From Kushneria phyllosphaerae (GTDB lineage Bacteria; Pseudomonadota; Gammaproteobacteria; Pseudomonadales; Halomonadaceae): DNA of 64,000 nucleotides. The DNA is taken from the NCBI RefSeq assembly GCF_900312995.1, contig NZ_ONZI01000001.1:1116001-1180000 (forward strand), written 5' to 3'. A model generated the notes under the pieces. That model was not told the DNA's origin, searched no databases, and was given only the letters and a program-made list of their open reading frames with translations. Position numbers and translations under genes: made by a program. Below are positions 36,275 through 46,294 of this stretch, in pieces (the stretch's first letter is position 1; each line of letters begins with the position of its first letter).

Positions 36275-38175
36275 CGATGATCGAATCCCGCACGGTTGAG
36301 CAGTCGCTGCTGGAAACCCTTGTCAATGCGCTGCTGGCCGAGCGCTTTCTGGACCACGAGGCCTTGGCGCACTCGACCCCGCTGGAGGGCGCCGCCGGGC
36401 AGACGCCGACGCTTGCAGCACTGGGTGAAGAGGTCCCCACGATCGAGCGGGCAGCGGTCAGGGAGGCGGGCTCACAGCTCTGGTCAATGCCGCTGGATGG
36501 CCACACCTGGCTGGTCATGCTGGTGCGTCCGGACGTTTGCCAGGCGCAGGTACTGGTGCCCGGCACCCAAATCGTGACCTGGCAGGGCGATGCCCCGGTC
36601 GGTGCCCGCTGTCAGGTGCTGGATGCCGAGGCCCTGATGCGCACGCTGGCCAGAGCATTTCATCCGCAGTCGCCCGAGCCCGATGCCGGCGAGCAGGTGT
36701 TTTTAAAGGCGCTGGCCACCACCCGCTGGCAGCTGACCCGCTCCTGCACGCACGCCATTCGCACCCGGGGGCTGATGGCGCAGCCACCGATGGCGTTTTT
36801 CACCCTGATGGAGCAGTGGGCCTCGCTGATCGATCGCCCCTATCACCCGACGGCCAAGGCCAAGGAGGGGCTGGATGAGGCCGAGTACGTTGCCTTCATG
36901 GCCGAGTTCGATCAGCCGGTCACGCTGGGCTGGGTGGCGATCCGGCGTGATGCGATGATCACGGGGGCACAGGTTGGGGAAGGGGAGCAGCCGGCCGATT
37001 TTCTGATGACGCCTGCCGAGCGGGACCGACTGATCACCGAGCTGCACGGTCGCGGCCTGGCGGAAAGTCATATCGCGCTGCCGGTCCACCCCTGGCAGCA
37101 GCGCCACGCCCTGCCGCAGTGGCTGGGAGAAGCGCTTGAAAGTGGTGAATGTGTGGTGCTCTCGGCAGTATCGGAGCGCTGGAAGGCGAGCTCTTCGCTG
37201 CGCTCGCTGCTGCCGGGACATGACTCGCGGCACAGCGTCAAACTGCCGATGGCGATTCATTCCCTGGGCGCCTCGCGCTATTTGCCGGCGGTGAAGATGA
37301 TCAATGGGGATCTGAGTGCGGCGCTGCTCGAGCAGGCCCGCGGGCTCGACCCACGCCTTGGCGAGGCGCTGCACCTGTGTGAAGAAGGGCGCTGGTGGGG
37401 CTGGATGCCGGAAGGAGCGAGTCTTTTTGATGAAGCGCCGCGACACCTGTCGGCGATGGTGCGAAGCTATCCGGCCGAGGTGATGGCCGACCCGGCCTGT
37501 CGTCTGGTGCCGATGGCGGTCCTGGGCACGCGGCTGCCCGAGGGCGAGCACTTTTTTGATCACTGGCTGGACTGGTGTAGCACGCCTGCCACCCGGGAGA
37601 GCGTTTGCGAGCTGCTGGCGGCGGTCTGCGACCGCTTTTTCGAGCTGACGCTGCGTCTTTTCTGTCTGGGCATGCTGCCGGAGGTGCACGGCCAGAACGC
37701 GGTGCTGGTCTGGCGCGAAGGGCAGATCACCGGACTGGTGCTGCGTGATCACGACTCGCTGCGCATTGCGCTGTCGCAGCTGTCGCGGTGCGGGCTTGAA
37801 GACCCCGAATACCGCATCAAGCCCGGCCACGCCAACACCCTTTATCACGATGACCCGGCAGCGCTGCTGTTCTGGTTGCAAACGCTGGCCATTCAGGTCA
37901 ATGTGCGGGCCATTGTGGATGCGACCGCGTCTCATTTCGACGTCGAGGTGTCGCTGCTGTGGCAGACGGTGGCGACCAGCCTTCGTGGCCGGATTGATGA
38001 GGTGGTGACTTCGCCCGAGCTGCATGCGCTATTGATCGAGCAGCTGTTTGAGGCGCCGTCGTGGCCGTTCAAGCAGCTGATCAGGCCGATCATTGCCCGC
38101 GCAGGTGGCCCCGGCAGCATGCCTTTCGGGACCGGTGAGAGCGTCAATCCACTGCGTCAAATCAGTAATGTCTGA
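36271..38175 (+). CDS. NIS siderophore synthetase, SbnE-like (IucA/IucC family)
   Basis: This third NIS synthetase (634 aa) is the best match to SbnE by remembered pattern: ASLIDRPYHPTAKAKEGLDE (185-204), LPVHPWQ, ASSSLRSLLPG, VKLPMAIHSLGA, EVHGQNAVLV, LRDHDSLRI and the terminal WPFKQL...GGPGSMPFG. SbnE starts staphyloferrin B assembly by adenylating citrate and joining it to L-2,3-diaminopropionate. Translation is coupled to the SbnG-like gene by an ATGA overlap; an alternative start lies two codons in. It is followed 11 bp later by the importer genes. Confidence 0.87.
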   Translation: MTMIESRTVEQSLLETLVNALLAERFLDHEALAHSTPLEGAAGQTPTLAALGEEVPTIERAAVREAGSQLWSMPLDGHTWLVMLVRPDVCQAQVLVPGTQIVTWQGDAPVGARCQVLDAEALMRTLARAFHPQSPEPDAGEQVFLKALATTRWQLTRSCTHAIRTRGLMAQPPMAFFTLMEQWASLIDRPYHPTAKAKEGLDEAEYVAFMAEFDQPVTLGWVAIRRDAMITGAQVGEGEQPADFLMTPAERDRLITELHGRGLAESHIALPVHPWQQRHALPQWLGEALESGECVVLSAVSERWKASSSLRSLLPGHDSRHSVKLPMAIHSLGASRYLPAVKMINGDLSAALLEQARGLDPRLGEALHLCEEGRWWGWMPEGASLFDEAPRHLSAMVRSYPAEVMADPACRLVPMAVLGTRLPEGEHFFDHWLDWCSTPATRESVCELLAAVCDRFFELTLRLFCLGMLPEVHGQNAVLVWREGQITGLVLRDHDSLRIALSQLSRCGLEDPEYRIKPGHANTLYHDDPAALLFWLQTLAIQVNVRAIVDATASHFDVEVSLLWQTVATSLRGRIDEVVTSPELHALLIEQLFEAPSWPFKQLIRPIIARAGGPGSMPFGTGESVNPLRQISNV

Positions 38176-38186
38176 CAGGAGTAGCC

Positions 38187-39125
38187 ATGCCGGACCCGGC
38201 CCATGCCGAGCCCATGATGACCGCGCACGTGCCGGGGCTGTCACGCCGACGCGTGCTGGGGGCAATGCTGGCCCTTGGCATGATGCCCGGCTCACTGCTG
38301 GCCCGGGAACGCCCGGCCCGGGTGGTGACCCTGTTTCAGGGCGCCACCGACAGCGCCGTCGCCCTTGGGGTCACCCCGGTCGGGATCGTGCGCTCCTGGC
38401 AGGACCCGCCGATCTATCCCTATCTGCGCCCGGCGCTGTCAACGTCGACGCTGGTCGGCCTCGAAACCCAGCCCAGTCTGGAAGACGTTGCCCTGCTGGC
38501 CCCCACCCTGATCGTGGCTTCGCGCTTTCGCCATGAACGGATCGCACCGCTGCTGGAGAAGCTGGCGCCGGTGGTCATGCTGTCTCAGATCTATCGCTTT
38601 CAGACCACGCTGGAGGTCATGGGACAACGGCTGGGACGCGAATATCAGGCCGCCACCCTGATGATGCAGTACCGCGCCCGCGTGGTGGCCCTTCGCGCCC
38701 GGCTGGCGGCGCACTTCGGCGCGCGCTGGCCGGCCACGGTGTCACTGATCGATATTCGTGCCGATCAGGTGCGCAGCTACCTGCCCGGGAGCTTCGCCGG
38801 GCGGGTGCTGACCGACCTGGGCTTTCGCTGGAACGACGCCGCCCGCAAGGCCGGCGGCGTCATGCTCAAGCTTGGCGGTGTCGAAAGCCTGCCCGCGCTG
38901 GATGCCAACGTGTTTTTTGTCATGCGTCACTCCCGAAGTCCGGCGGTGGCGGATTACGCGCACCGGCTCATGACCCATCCGCTCTGGCAGCGCATGCAGG
39001 CCCCGCGCGCCGGTCAGGTGGTCGAGGTTGATGCCGTGGCCTGGAGTCTCTCCGGGGGCATTCTGGGGGTTTTCAACCAGCTTGATGAGATCGAGGCCTG
39101 GCTACAGCGCGAGGGCGATTCATGA
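38187..39125 (+). CDS. FecB-like ferric-siderophore periplasmic binding protein
   Basis: This 312-aa substrate-binding protein belongs to the class III (BtuF/FecB) family. Its N-terminus has a twin-arginine-type signal (SRRRVLGAM at 19-27, then a hydrophobic segment to LLA), so it is exported to the periplasm. [21 protein letters not shown] begins the first lobe, [15 protein letters not shown] is the usual linker area, and [12 protein letters not shown] ends the second. It should carry the iron-carboxylate complex from the outer-membrane receptor to the permease. It overlaps the permease gene by 4 bp. FecB-type proteins bind ferric citrate, consistent with a citrate-based siderophore. Confidence 0.85.
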   Translation: MPDPAHAEPMMTAHVPGLSRRRVLGAMLALGMMPGSLLARERPARVVTLFQGATDSAVALGVTPVGIVRSWQDPPIYPYLRPALSTSTLVGLETQPSLEDVALLAPTLIVASRFRHERIAPLLEKLAPVVMLSQIYRFQTTLEVMGQRLGREYQAATLMMQYRARVVALRARLAAHFGARWPATVSLIDIRADQVRSYLPGSFAGRVLTDLGFRWNDAARKAGGVMLKLGGVESLPALDANVFFVMRHSRSPAVADYAHRLMTHPLWQRMQAPRAGQVVEVDAVAWSLSGGILGVFNQLDEIEAWLQREGDS

Positions 39126-40144
39126 GCGTCGCAGCAGCATCTGGTGCTGCGCTCAAGGGTCGGTCTGCGTTGCCGGCGCTGGGACTTTTGCTGCTGGCGG
39201 CCATGCTGGTGAGTCTGATGGCCGGTGCGCAGTGGTCGACGCCTGCCGCCGTGTGGCAGGCGCTTTTTCACCCCTCCGAGCTGTCAGTGGAGGATCTGCT
39301 GATTCGCACGACCCGGCTGCCTCGCACGCTGCTGGCGGTGGTGGTCGGCGCGGGGCTGGCCGTGGCGGGCGCCCTGATGCAGACCCTGACCCGCAATCCA
39401 CTGGCCTCACCGGGCATCGTTGGCATCAACGCCGGCGCCATGTTTGCCGTCGTGGTGCTGGTGTCGATGTTTCCTCAGGCGGCGCTCTGGGCCTGGTATG
39501 GTGGCGCACTGCTGGGGGCGGCGCTGGCGGCCCTGCTGGTCTGGGCGCTGGCGATGCGCGGGCAGTCGCCCGGCGGGCCGCTTCGGCTGGTACTGGCGGG
39601 GGCAGCGCTGACGGCGCTTTTCAACGCCTTCAGTCAGGCGCTTCTGGTGATCGACCAGCAGGGCCTGGACACGGTGCTGTTCTGGCTGGCCGGTGCGGTG
39701 TCGGGGCGGCCACTCTCACAGTTATGGCCACTGATGGCCGTCACGCTGCTGGCGCTGGTCGCCTGCTGGCCGCTGATGCGCAGCATGAACGCGCTGGGCA
39801 CCGGCGAGGCCATGGCCCGCAGTCTGGGCGTGCCGGTGCATCGTGTGCAGACGGCCATGGTGGTGCTGGTCGTGGCGCTGGCCGGCGCCTGCGTGGCGAT
39901 GGCCGGCAACATTGCCTTTGTGGGGCTGGTGGTGCCGCACATGGCGCGCCGGCTGCTGCCCTCTGATCATCGGCTGTGGCTTCCGGGCTGTGCGCTGCTT
40001 GGCGCGACGCTTTTGCTGCTGGCGGATGTGGTCGGGCGCTGCGTGCTGTTGCCCCGGGAGATACCGGTGGGGGTGATGACGGCGCTGATCGGGGCACCGC
40101 TTTTCATTGTGATGCTGCGCCGACAGGGGCGTCGCCATGACTGA
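39122..40144 (+). CDS. FecCD-family ABC permease, first subunit (FecC-like)
   Basis: This inner-membrane permease (340 aa) has the multiple-helix pattern of the BtuC/FecC family. Marks are [21 protein letters not shown] near the N-terminus, [20 protein letters not shown], the ATPase-coupling region [12 protein letters not shown], and [16 protein letters not shown]. It forms a heterodimer with the following gene product. Start and stop both overlap neighbours (4 bp and 8 bp). Confidence 0.9.
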   Translation: MSVAAASGAALKGRSALPALGLLLLAAMLVSLMAGAQWSTPAAVWQALFHPSELSVEDLLIRTTRLPRTLLAVVVGAGLAVAGALMQTLTRNPLASPGIVGINAGAMFAVVVLVSMFPQAALWAWYGGALLGAALAALLVWALAMRGQSPGGPLRLVLAGAALTALFNAFSQALLVIDQQGLDTVLFWLAGAVSGRPLSQLWPLMAVTLLALVACWPLMRSMNALGTGEAMARSLGVPVHRVQTAMVVLVVALAGACVAMAGNIAFVGLVVPHMARRLLPSDHRLWLPGCALLGATLLLLADVVGRCVLLPREIPVGVMTALIGAPLFIVMLRRQGRRHD

Positions 40145-41162
40145 GTGCACGCTGCGCCTTGGGCGCTTTTCACGTCGCTTTTCACCGACCGCCTGGCGTC
40201 GAGTGGCGGCGCTGGTTCTGGTGATCATTGTGGTACTGCTGCTGTCACTGGCACTGGGCAGAGTGATGCTCGGCCCCGGGGCGCTGCTGGAAGCATTGCA
40301 ACAGCCGGACTCGCCGACAGGGCTGATCGTGCAGGAGCTGCGCCTGCCGCGGGCCCTGCTGGCGGCGCTGATTGGTGCCGCGCTCGGGGTGGCCGGCTGG
40401 CTGTTGCAGCAGGTCATGCGCAACCCGCTGGCCTCGCCGGACATCATAGGAGTCACCAGCGGTGCCAGCGCTGCTGCCGTCAGCTATCTGGCCTGGCTGG
40501 CCGCGCCGCTGGGCATGGCGGGACTGCCGGTGGCGGCCATGCTGGGGGCGATGGGCGCGGCACTGGCGGTCTATGCTCTGGCCTGGTCGCACGGGGTCAC
40601 GCCGCTGCGTCTGGTGCTGACCGGCATCGGCATGGCCGCGGCGCTGGGTGCCGTCACGACCATGGTGCTGGCGATCAGCCCGTTGACCACCACGCTTTCA
40701 GCCTATGTGTGGCTGACCGGCAGCGTCTACGGTGCTGGCTGGTCGGACGTGACGGGGCTGGCGCTCTGGTGTGCAGCCCTTCTGGTGCCGCTGGCCGCGC
40801 TGATGCGCACGGTCGTGCTGGCGCCGCTGGACGATGCGCTGGCGACCGGTCTGGGCCTTGCCGTGCAGCGTCATCGGGCGGGGCTTCTGGCACTGGCCGC
40901 GGCGCTGGCCGGCGTGGCGGTGGCCTGGGGCGGTGCCTTTGTGTTCGTAGGGCTGGTCGCGCCGCATCTGGCCCGGCGACTGTCACGCTTTCCCGGCACG
41001 GCGCAGATGGTGCTGGCCCTGCTGTTCGGAGCGCTGCTGGTGATGCTGGCCGATCTGGTGGCGCGTACGCTGTTTCTGCCACTGGATCTGCCGGCCGGTA
41101 TTTTTGTGGCCGCCCTGGGCGCGCCGTTTTTTCTGGCCCTTTTGATTCGCGAGGTACGCTGA
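40137..41162 (+). CDS. FecCD-family ABC permease, second subunit (FecD-like)
   Basis: This partner permease subunit (341 aa) has the same family marks: [41 protein letters not shown], the coupling loop [12 protein letters not shown] and [16 protein letters not shown]. Together with the FecC-like protein it forms the channel of the ferric-siderophore importer. The two paralogous subunits match the FecCD or FhuB-split arrangement. It is followed 6 bp later by the ATPase gene. Confidence 0.9.
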   Translation: MTECTLRLGRFSRRFSPTAWRRVAALVLVIIVVLLLSLALGRVMLGPGALLEALQQPDSPTGLIVQELRLPRALLAALIGAALGVAGWLLQQVMRNPLASPDIIGVTSGASAAAVSYLAWLAAPLGMAGLPVAAMLGAMGAALAVYALAWSHGVTPLRLVLTGIGMAAALGAVTTMVLAISPLTTTLSAYVWLTGSVYGAGWSDVTGLALWCAALLVPLAALMRTVVLAPLDDALATGLGLAVQRHRAGLLALAAALAGVAVAWGGAFVFVGLVAPHLARRLSRFPGTAQMVLALLFGALLVMLADLVARTLFLPLDLPAGIFVAALGAPFFLALLIREVR

Positions 41163-41168
41163 CCCGCC

Positions 41169-41960
41169 ATGGCCACGGTATCGGCTCACGACCTGACGCT
41201 GGGCTATCAGCGTCGCCGCATTCTTGATCAGCTCGAGCTGAGCCTGCCCGAAGGACAGATATCGGTGCTGGTGGGCAGCAACGGCTGCGGCAAGAGCACG
41301 CTGCTCAAGGCGCTGGCCAGGCTGCTGTCGCCCTGGTCCGGGCAGGTGTGTCTCAACGGCCGGGACATTCATCAATTGCCCACCCGGGAGGTGGCGCATC
41401 AGCTCTCGCTGCTGCCGCAGCAGCCGGTCGCCCCGGAGGGCATGACGGTGCGCCAGCTGGTACAGCTGGGGCGCCATCCGCATCAGCGCTGGCTGTCGCA
41501 GTGGTCACCGGAAGACGAGCGTCAGGTGGCGCGCGCCCTGGAGCGTACAGGGCTTGCGGCGCTGGCCGATCAGGTGGTGGACACGCTCTCGGGCGGTCAG
41601 CGCCAGCGCGCCTGGATTGCGCTGGCCGTGGCGCAGAATACGCCCCTGATGCTGCTCGACGAGCCGACCTCCTTTCTTGATCTGAACCATCAGATGGAGG
41701 TGCTGGAGCTGTTGCATGAGCTCAATCGCGAGGAGGGGCGAACCATCGTGATGGTGCTGCATGATCTGAATCTGGCCGGTCGCTACGCCGATCACATGGT
41801 GGCGCTCCGCGCCGGGCAGGTGTATGCCCAGGGCACGCCTGCGCAGGTGATGACGGCCGAGCGGGTCGAGGCCATTTTCGGTCTGGCCTGTCGGATCATT
41901 GAAGACCCGTGCTCGCAGACGCCGCTGTGTATTCCGCTGCGCCGACAGGCCCTGTCATGA
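41169..41960 (+). CDS. FecE-like ABC transporter ATPase
   Basis: This nucleotide-binding subunit (263 aa) powers the importer. Walker A is GSNGCGKST at about 36-44, the signature is [12 protein letters not shown], Walker B is [13 protein letters not shown], and the switch His is in [10 protein letters not shown]-loop LLPQQP is present. These are the features of iron-siderophore ATPases such as FecE and FhuC. The stop overlaps the next start by 4 bp, so it is coupled to the reductase gene. Confidence 0.93.
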   Translation: MATVSAHDLTLGYQRRRILDQLELSLPEGQISVLVGSNGCGKSTLLKALARLLSPWSGQVCLNGRDIHQLPTREVAHQLSLLPQQPVAPEGMTVRQLVQLGRHPHQRWLSQWSPEDERQVARALERTGLAALADQVVDTLSGGQRQRAWIALAVAQNTPLMLLDEPTSFLDLNHQMEVLELLHELNREEGRTIVMVLHDLNLAGRYADHMVALRAGQVYAQGTPAQVMTAERVEAIFGLACRIIEDPCSQTPLCIPLRRQALS

Positions 41961-42742
41961 GCGCGGCAACCGGATTTACGCCGCAGGAGTGGGCCTTTCT
42001 GACCGACACGCTGGGGCTCGCTCAGGCGCCCCGTGCAAAGGTGCGTGCAGCGACCGTCGCTGAACTATGCGAGCCCGCCCACTGTGCCCGCGTGCTGGAT
42101 CAGCTTTCACCGGTCATTGGCTCGCCCGGTCGCCGCGTGACGGCGTCGCTGCTTTCCAAACGGCTGGGGTTTTTGCTGACCGGGGCCAGTCTTTATGCGC
42201 TGTCGGCGTGTAATCGGGCGCTGGACGTCTCAAGCGACAACTGCCTGCTCGAGTGGGCGCACGACGGCAGCCGCTGGACCTCCTCGCTGCCGCTGATCTC
42301 TCTGGAAAGTGTCTCGCTTGAAAGCGTCTCGCTGGCAGGCCCCGAACGAGAGGCGCAGCGGAGGAGGCTGGTGGCGCGGCTGTTTGCCGGTGTGATGCAG
42401 CCCTTGTGGCAGACGTTTCACGAGGTCAGCGGCGTGCCGCTCAACATGCTGTGGGAAAACGTCGCCGTGCGCGTCTACTCCCTGTACGAGCGGCGCATGG
42501 CCGAGCTTGATGACCCGCAGGCCAGCGCCCGGCGCGATGAGGATTTCAACTTTTTGCTGACGGCGCCGGCGTCCCTTTTTGGCGTGCCCTGGAATCCGCT
42601 GGCCCGCTTTTATTACCCCGAAACACTGACGGACAACGGCGGGACGCAGCGCTTTCGGCGCACCTGCTGTCTGTATTTCAAGGCCACCTGCCCGGCCGAG
42701 TACTGCCAGAGCTGCCCGCTGTTAAAACCCCGGAGGCGCTGA
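41957..42742 (+). CDS. FhuF-like siderophore-iron reductase
   Basis: This 261-aa cytoplasmic protein ends with a cysteine cluster, CC at about 237-238 and CQSC at about 250-253, with an extra Cys between. This is the [2Fe-2S] signature of FhuF-type ferric-siderophore reductases, which release iron by reduction to Fe(II). The body keeps the family's CRREPLCLLW-like region only loosely ([13 protein letters not shown]). As the gene after the importer it completes uptake with iron release. The start at 41957 overlaps the ATPase stop by ATGA; the earlier in-frame start lies deep in the ATPase gene. Confidence 0.84.
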   Translation: MSAATGFTPQEWAFLTDTLGLAQAPRAKVRAATVAELCEPAHCARVLDQLSPVIGSPGRRVTASLLSKRLGFLLTGASLYALSACNRALDVSSDNCLLEWAHDGSRWTSSLPLISLESVSLESVSLAGPEREAQRRRLVARLFAGVMQPLWQTFHEVSGVPLNMLWENVAVRVYSLYERRMAELDDPQASARRDEDFNFLLTAPASLFGVPWNPLARFYYPETLTDNGGTQRFRRTCCLYFKATCPAEYCQSCPLLKPRRR

Positions 42743-43362
42743 TGTATGACGTTCACCCGCGCGTGGCAGGTCTGGAGGCCGACACGCTCACCGCCTGGCA
42801 GAAGCTTTCGACCTCGGCGCTGGGCCATCTCACCCATGAGGGCTATCTGGCCGGGCTTCAGCCCCTGCACAACGACACACACCTGTGTGGCCCGGCGCTG
42901 ACGGTAGAGATTGATGCTCGGGACAGTCGGGTTCTGCGTGAGGCTCTGATCATGGCCCGGGCCGGCGATGTGCTGGTGATCCACGATCATGACAGTGCCC
43001 GGGGGCTGGCCTGCTGGGGCGAGCTGCGCGCGCTGGCCGGCTGTGTCAAAAAGCTGGCCGGCGTGGTGGTCGTGGGTCATGTGACGGATGTCGCGGCGTT
43101 GAGGGCGCTGCCGCTGCCGACCTTTTATCTCGGCGTCAGCGCCCTGACCATTCATGCCAGCGCCTGCCGGGGCGCGCTCAATCGAGGGCTTTCCATCAAT
43201 GGGACCGACGTACATCCCGGCGACATGATGCTTGGCGATGACGACGGCCTCTTTGCGCTGACGCCGGGGCGCGCTCAGGCCCTGCTACCGGCCGTGATCG
43301 ACAAGGAAGCAAGTGATCACCGGCGTCGCGAGGCACTGTGCCGGCAGTGGCTCAATGACTGA
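42742..43362 (+). CDS. RraA/HMG-aldolase-like protein lacking the key arginine
   Basis: This 206-aa member of the RraA-like superfamily includes 4-hydroxy-4-methyl-2-oxoglutarate aldolases and the RNase E regulator RraA. Supporting marks are GDVLVIHDHDSARGLACWGELRA (75-97) and VVVVGHVTDVAALRALPLP. The usual GxVRD has become GHVTD, so the substrate-binding Arg is Thr115 while Asp116 is kept. It overlaps the FhuF-like gene (TGATG) and is the last gene of the siderophore operon. A role in oxo-acid metabolism (oxaloacetate or 2-oxoglutarate are siderophore precursors) is possible but not shown. Confidence 0.7.
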   Translation: MYDVHPRVAGLEADTLTAWQKLSTSALGHLTHEGYLAGLQPLHNDTHLCGPALTVEIDARDSRVLREALIMARAGDVLVIHDHDSARGLACWGELRALAGCVKKLAGVVVVGHVTDVAALRALPLPTFYLGVSALTIHASACRGALNRGLSINGTDVHPGDMMLGDDDGLFALTPGRAQALLPAVIDKEASDHRRREALCRQWLND

Positions 43363-43489
43363 CGAAAGAGACGACGGTCTGAAGACAGCGCGTGGGCACG
43401 ACAGCCTTCGATGGTCTCGCTAATATAGAGGGAGGGAACCGACCGCCGAGACGGTCGCATCATTAAGACACAATCAAAAAAGGCACGTC

Positions 43490-45082
43490 ATGTTGACCCC
43501 TTCCTTCTCTTGCCACCGCCGGCTGGCTGCCCTGTTGACGCTGAGCATCGGGGCGGTGCTGATGGCGGCTCCGGTGAACGCCGAGGATCATCGCACGGCG
43601 CAGACCGCTGACCTCATGGCCGCGATTCGCGACCAACCCCCCAGGCTTCGCATGTTTTTGCAGCGCATGCCCAAGGGCGGGGATATTCATCATCACCTGT
43701 GGGGCGCGCCGTGGCCGGAAACCCTGCTGGAGGCCGCCGGCCGGGCCGGGATTTGCGTGCGCTCCGATGGGTCAGCCATTGTGCCGCCGCCCTGCAAGGG
43801 CGAGACGCAGGCCAGGGCGGACGGGCTCGCCCGTCGCGACAGTGCGCTGTATGCCGAGCTGCTCAATGCCCTGTCAATGCGCAATACACCTGCCGGGCCG
43901 GGCGTACCGCCGGTCCAGGGGCATGATCACTTCTTTGCCACCTTTGATGGCTTCGCGCCGATCGCCGCCGCCTCGCCCGGCGCGCTTTTGAGTGCCTCGA
44001 AGCAGCTGGCAGCCCAGGACCATCTGGGCTATCTGGAGTCCATCTCCAATCCGGGCGCCGTGCATGGCTTTGGTGCCATGGCGCAGTCCAGCGGGCTGGA
44101 CGATGATGACCTGGACGCAGCCTGGCAGGCGCTGTCGCCGGAGATCGATGCCTCGCTGGCCGATGCCCGTCGCGAAACCGATGAGATGTTTGCCACTGCA
44201 CAATCAAGACTGGGCTGTGACGGCAAAAACGCCGCTCCGGGCTGTGACGTGACGGTGCGGCTGCAGGGCTTTGCCGTACGCACCCAGCCACCCATGGCGG
44301 TCTTTGGCCAGCTGATGATGGCCTTTGCGCTGGCTGACGCCGACCCGCGCTATGTCGGCGTCAATATCGTTGCGCCGGAAGATAACCCGGTGGCGCTGGC
44401 AGACTACGACCGCCACATGAAAATGCTGGCCTTTCTCTCGAAGCGCTACCCCGAGGTGCCGCTGTCACTGCACGCCGGAGAGCTGACGCTCGGGCTGGTG
44501 CCGCCGTTCGAATTGCGCGATCACATTCAGAAGGCGGTCGAGGTCGCCGGCGCCCGACGCATCGGTCATGGCGTGGACATTGCCCATGAGCAGAAGGCAC
44601 CACAGCTTTTGCAGGCCATGGTGGACAAGGAGGTGGCGGTAGAGATCAACCTGACCAGCAATGACGTGATTCTTGGCGTGCGCGGCGCAGAACATCCGCT
44701 CAATCTCTATCGCGATGCGGGTGTGCCACTGGTGCTGGCCACCGATGATCAGGGCGTGTCACGTATTGATCTGACCCGCGAATATGAGCGCGCCGTGACC
44801 GAGCACGGCCTGGACTATCCGGCCCTCAAGCAGATGGCACGTAACAGTCTCGAATACAGTTTTTTGGCCGGGGAGAGTCTGTGGGAGAAAGGGAAAACCG
44901 GCGAGACGCGTGTGGCAGCCTGTCGGGACGCCACACTCGATGCCGCCCCGGAGGGCGACTGCGGGCGGCTGATCGAGCAAAGCGATCGCGCCCGGCTTCA
45001 GTGGCAGCTCGAGCAGCACCTGGCGGCCTTTGAAGACGACGTTGCTCAATGGCCGCAGTGGTTCGGCGCTGCGTCACGCTGA
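43490..45082 (+). CDS. Secreted adenosine deaminase-family protein (ADGF-like)
   Basis: This metallo-deaminase (530 aa) has a Sec signal peptide (LLTLSIGAVLMAAPVNA, cleavage before EDHRT). The zinc-site motifs of adenosine deaminases are present: DIHHHLWG at 65-72, HAGEL, RIGHGVD, EINLTSND and LATDDQG. The size and an N-terminal insertion resemble secreted ADGF/ADA2-type enzymes, which hydrolyse extracellular adenosine to inosine. One disulfide-like cysteine pair (CVRS, PPCKG) fits export. Transcribed alone after a 127-bp gap with a small hairpin; probable use is periplasmic purine scavenging. Confidence 0.85.
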   Translation: MLTPSFSCHRRLAALLTLSIGAVLMAAPVNAEDHRTAQTADLMAAIRDQPPRLRMFLQRMPKGGDIHHHLWGAPWPETLLEAAGRAGICVRSDGSAIVPPPCKGETQARADGLARRDSALYAELLNALSMRNTPAGPGVPPVQGHDHFFATFDGFAPIAAASPGALLSASKQLAAQDHLGYLESISNPGAVHGFGAMAQSSGLDDDDLDAAWQALSPEIDASLADARRETDEMFATAQSRLGCDGKNAAPGCDVTVRLQGFAVRTQPPMAVFGQLMMAFALADADPRYVGVNIVAPEDNPVALADYDRHMKMLAFLSKRYPEVPLSLHAGELTLGLVPPFELRDHIQKAVEVAGARRIGHGVDIAHEQKAPQLLQAMVDKEVAVEINLTSNDVILGVRGAEHPLNLYRDAGVPLVLATDDQGVSRIDLTREYERAVTEHGLDYPALKQMARNSLEYSFLAGESLWEKGKTGETRVAACRDATLDAAPEGDCGRLIEQSDRARLQWQLEQHLAAFEDDVAQWPQWFGAASR

Positions 45083-45097
45083 GCGGGCAGAGGCGTG

Positions 45098-46294
45098 TCA
45101 CGGCAGCGGGGCTACCGCCGCCGGGCGGCGCAGGACGCTGACCAGAACGCTCAGAGACAGCAGCATCACAAAGGCCCCGTAGACATATACCGTGGCTTCC
45201 AGCCCGAATCGCTGGGTAGCCACGCCCGCGGCCAGTGCCGGCAGGCTGGCGGAGAGATAGCTCACCACATAAAACACGGCCATCAGGGAGGAGCGCTCGC
45301 CGGCAGGCGCCAGCGGCATGACCGCGCGCAGAGCGCCCATAAAGCCTGAACCAAACCCAAGGCCTGCCACGCCATAGCCGGTAATCAACAGCGCCAGGCT
45401 GTGCAGGTAGACGCTGATCAGCACCAGAACCAGCCCGGCAGGGAGCAGGGTGCTCGACAGCAGCAAAATGGTGCGGGTCGAGAAACATCGAAAGCGCCAG
45501 ACGCTGATGCCGCCCATGACCGATAAAATGCAGGCCAGCAGGCCACCCATCAGGGCGCTGTGAAATCCGGCGACCTGCTCGGCCAGTGCCGGGCCCAGCG
45601 ACAGGCTGAACCCTCCCAGCGCCCAGGCCGCCACATTGGCCGGCATGGTGCGCACAAAGGTGGGCAATACAGATCCCGGTACGCGGGCGCGGGGTTTCAT
45701 TGAGGCCAGTGCGCCGTGGCGGCGCGTGACGCTTTCTGTCATCCGGCCAAGGCGACAGGCCTGGCAGGCGAAAATCACGATCATCACGACGTACACCAGC
45801 CGCATGGGCCAGGGCGCGCCGGCCACCAGCAGGCTGGCGCCCAGTGCACCCAGCCCCATACCGATCATCGGTGCGACGCTGGCCATGACCGGGCCGCGCT
45901 GGTGGTCGCTGTCCATAAGCGCTGCACTCAGGGCGCTGGTCACGATGCCGGTGGCCATGCCCTGCAGGATGCGGGCAGCAAAGAGCCACTCAAGGTCGCG
46001 GGCCAGCAGGAAACAGCCCATCGAGGCCAGCTCGATCACAAGGCCTGCGAAGATGATCGGGCGGCGGCCGAGATAATCCGACAGGGCGCCGGTGAACAAC
46101 AGCGTCACCAGCAGCGCAAACAGATAGCTTGCAAACACCAGCGTCAGCATCGACGTGGAGAAGCCCCAGCTTTGCTGGTAGAGCTGATACAGCGGCGTGG
46201 GCACGCCCGAGGCGGCCAGAAAGGCCATCAGCACCAGCGTATAAAACACCAGTTCCCGCGGGCGTGACACCATCGGGGGCGTGGCAGAGGACAT
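45098..46294 (-). CDS. MFS transporter
   Basis: This 12-helix major-facilitator protein (398 aa) is of the DHA1-like sort. Helix 1 SGVPTPLYQLYQQSWGFS and motif A GALSDYLGRRPIIFAG are clear, and the helix 4 region carries RILQGMATGIVTSAL. The substrate cannot be told. ATG 46294 follows AAGGTG and is preferred over the upstream GTG at 46303. It converges with the adenosine deaminase gene (15 bp between stops) and is divergent from flhF. No regulator is adjacent. Confidence 0.85.
   Translation of the reverse strand: MSSATPPMVSRPRELVFYTLVLMAFLAASGVPTPLYQLYQQSWGFSTSMLTLVFASYLFALLVTLLFTGALSDYLGRRPIIFAGLVIELASMGCFLLARDLEWLFAARILQGMATGIVTSALSAALMDSDHQRGPVMASVAPMIGMGLGALGASLLVAGAPWPMRLVYVVMIVIFACQACRLGRMTESVTRRHGALASMKPRARVPGSVLPTFVRTMPANVAAWALGGFSLSLGPALAEQVAGFHSALMGGLLACILSVMGGISVWRFRCFSTRTILLLSSTLLPAGLVLVLISVYLHSLALLITGYGVAGLGFGSGFMGALRAVMPLAPAGERSSLMAVFYVVSYLSASLPALAAGVATQRFGLEATVYVYGAFVMLLSLSVLVSVLRRPAAVAPLP

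Noticed and set aside
36703..38025. 440-codon minus-strand ORF opposite the SbnE-like gene
   Set aside because: Arg/Gln/His-rich translation with no motif, fully inside a well-supported gene.
40145..41227. 360-codon plus-strand ORF in another frame over the FecD-like gene
   Set aside because: Gly/Ala/Arg-rich shadow of the permease gene, with no helices or motifs.
43440..43457. CGACCG-N6-CGGTCG hairpin before the adenosine deaminase gene
   Set aside because: A 6-bp stem with no T-run is too weak to call a terminator or operator.
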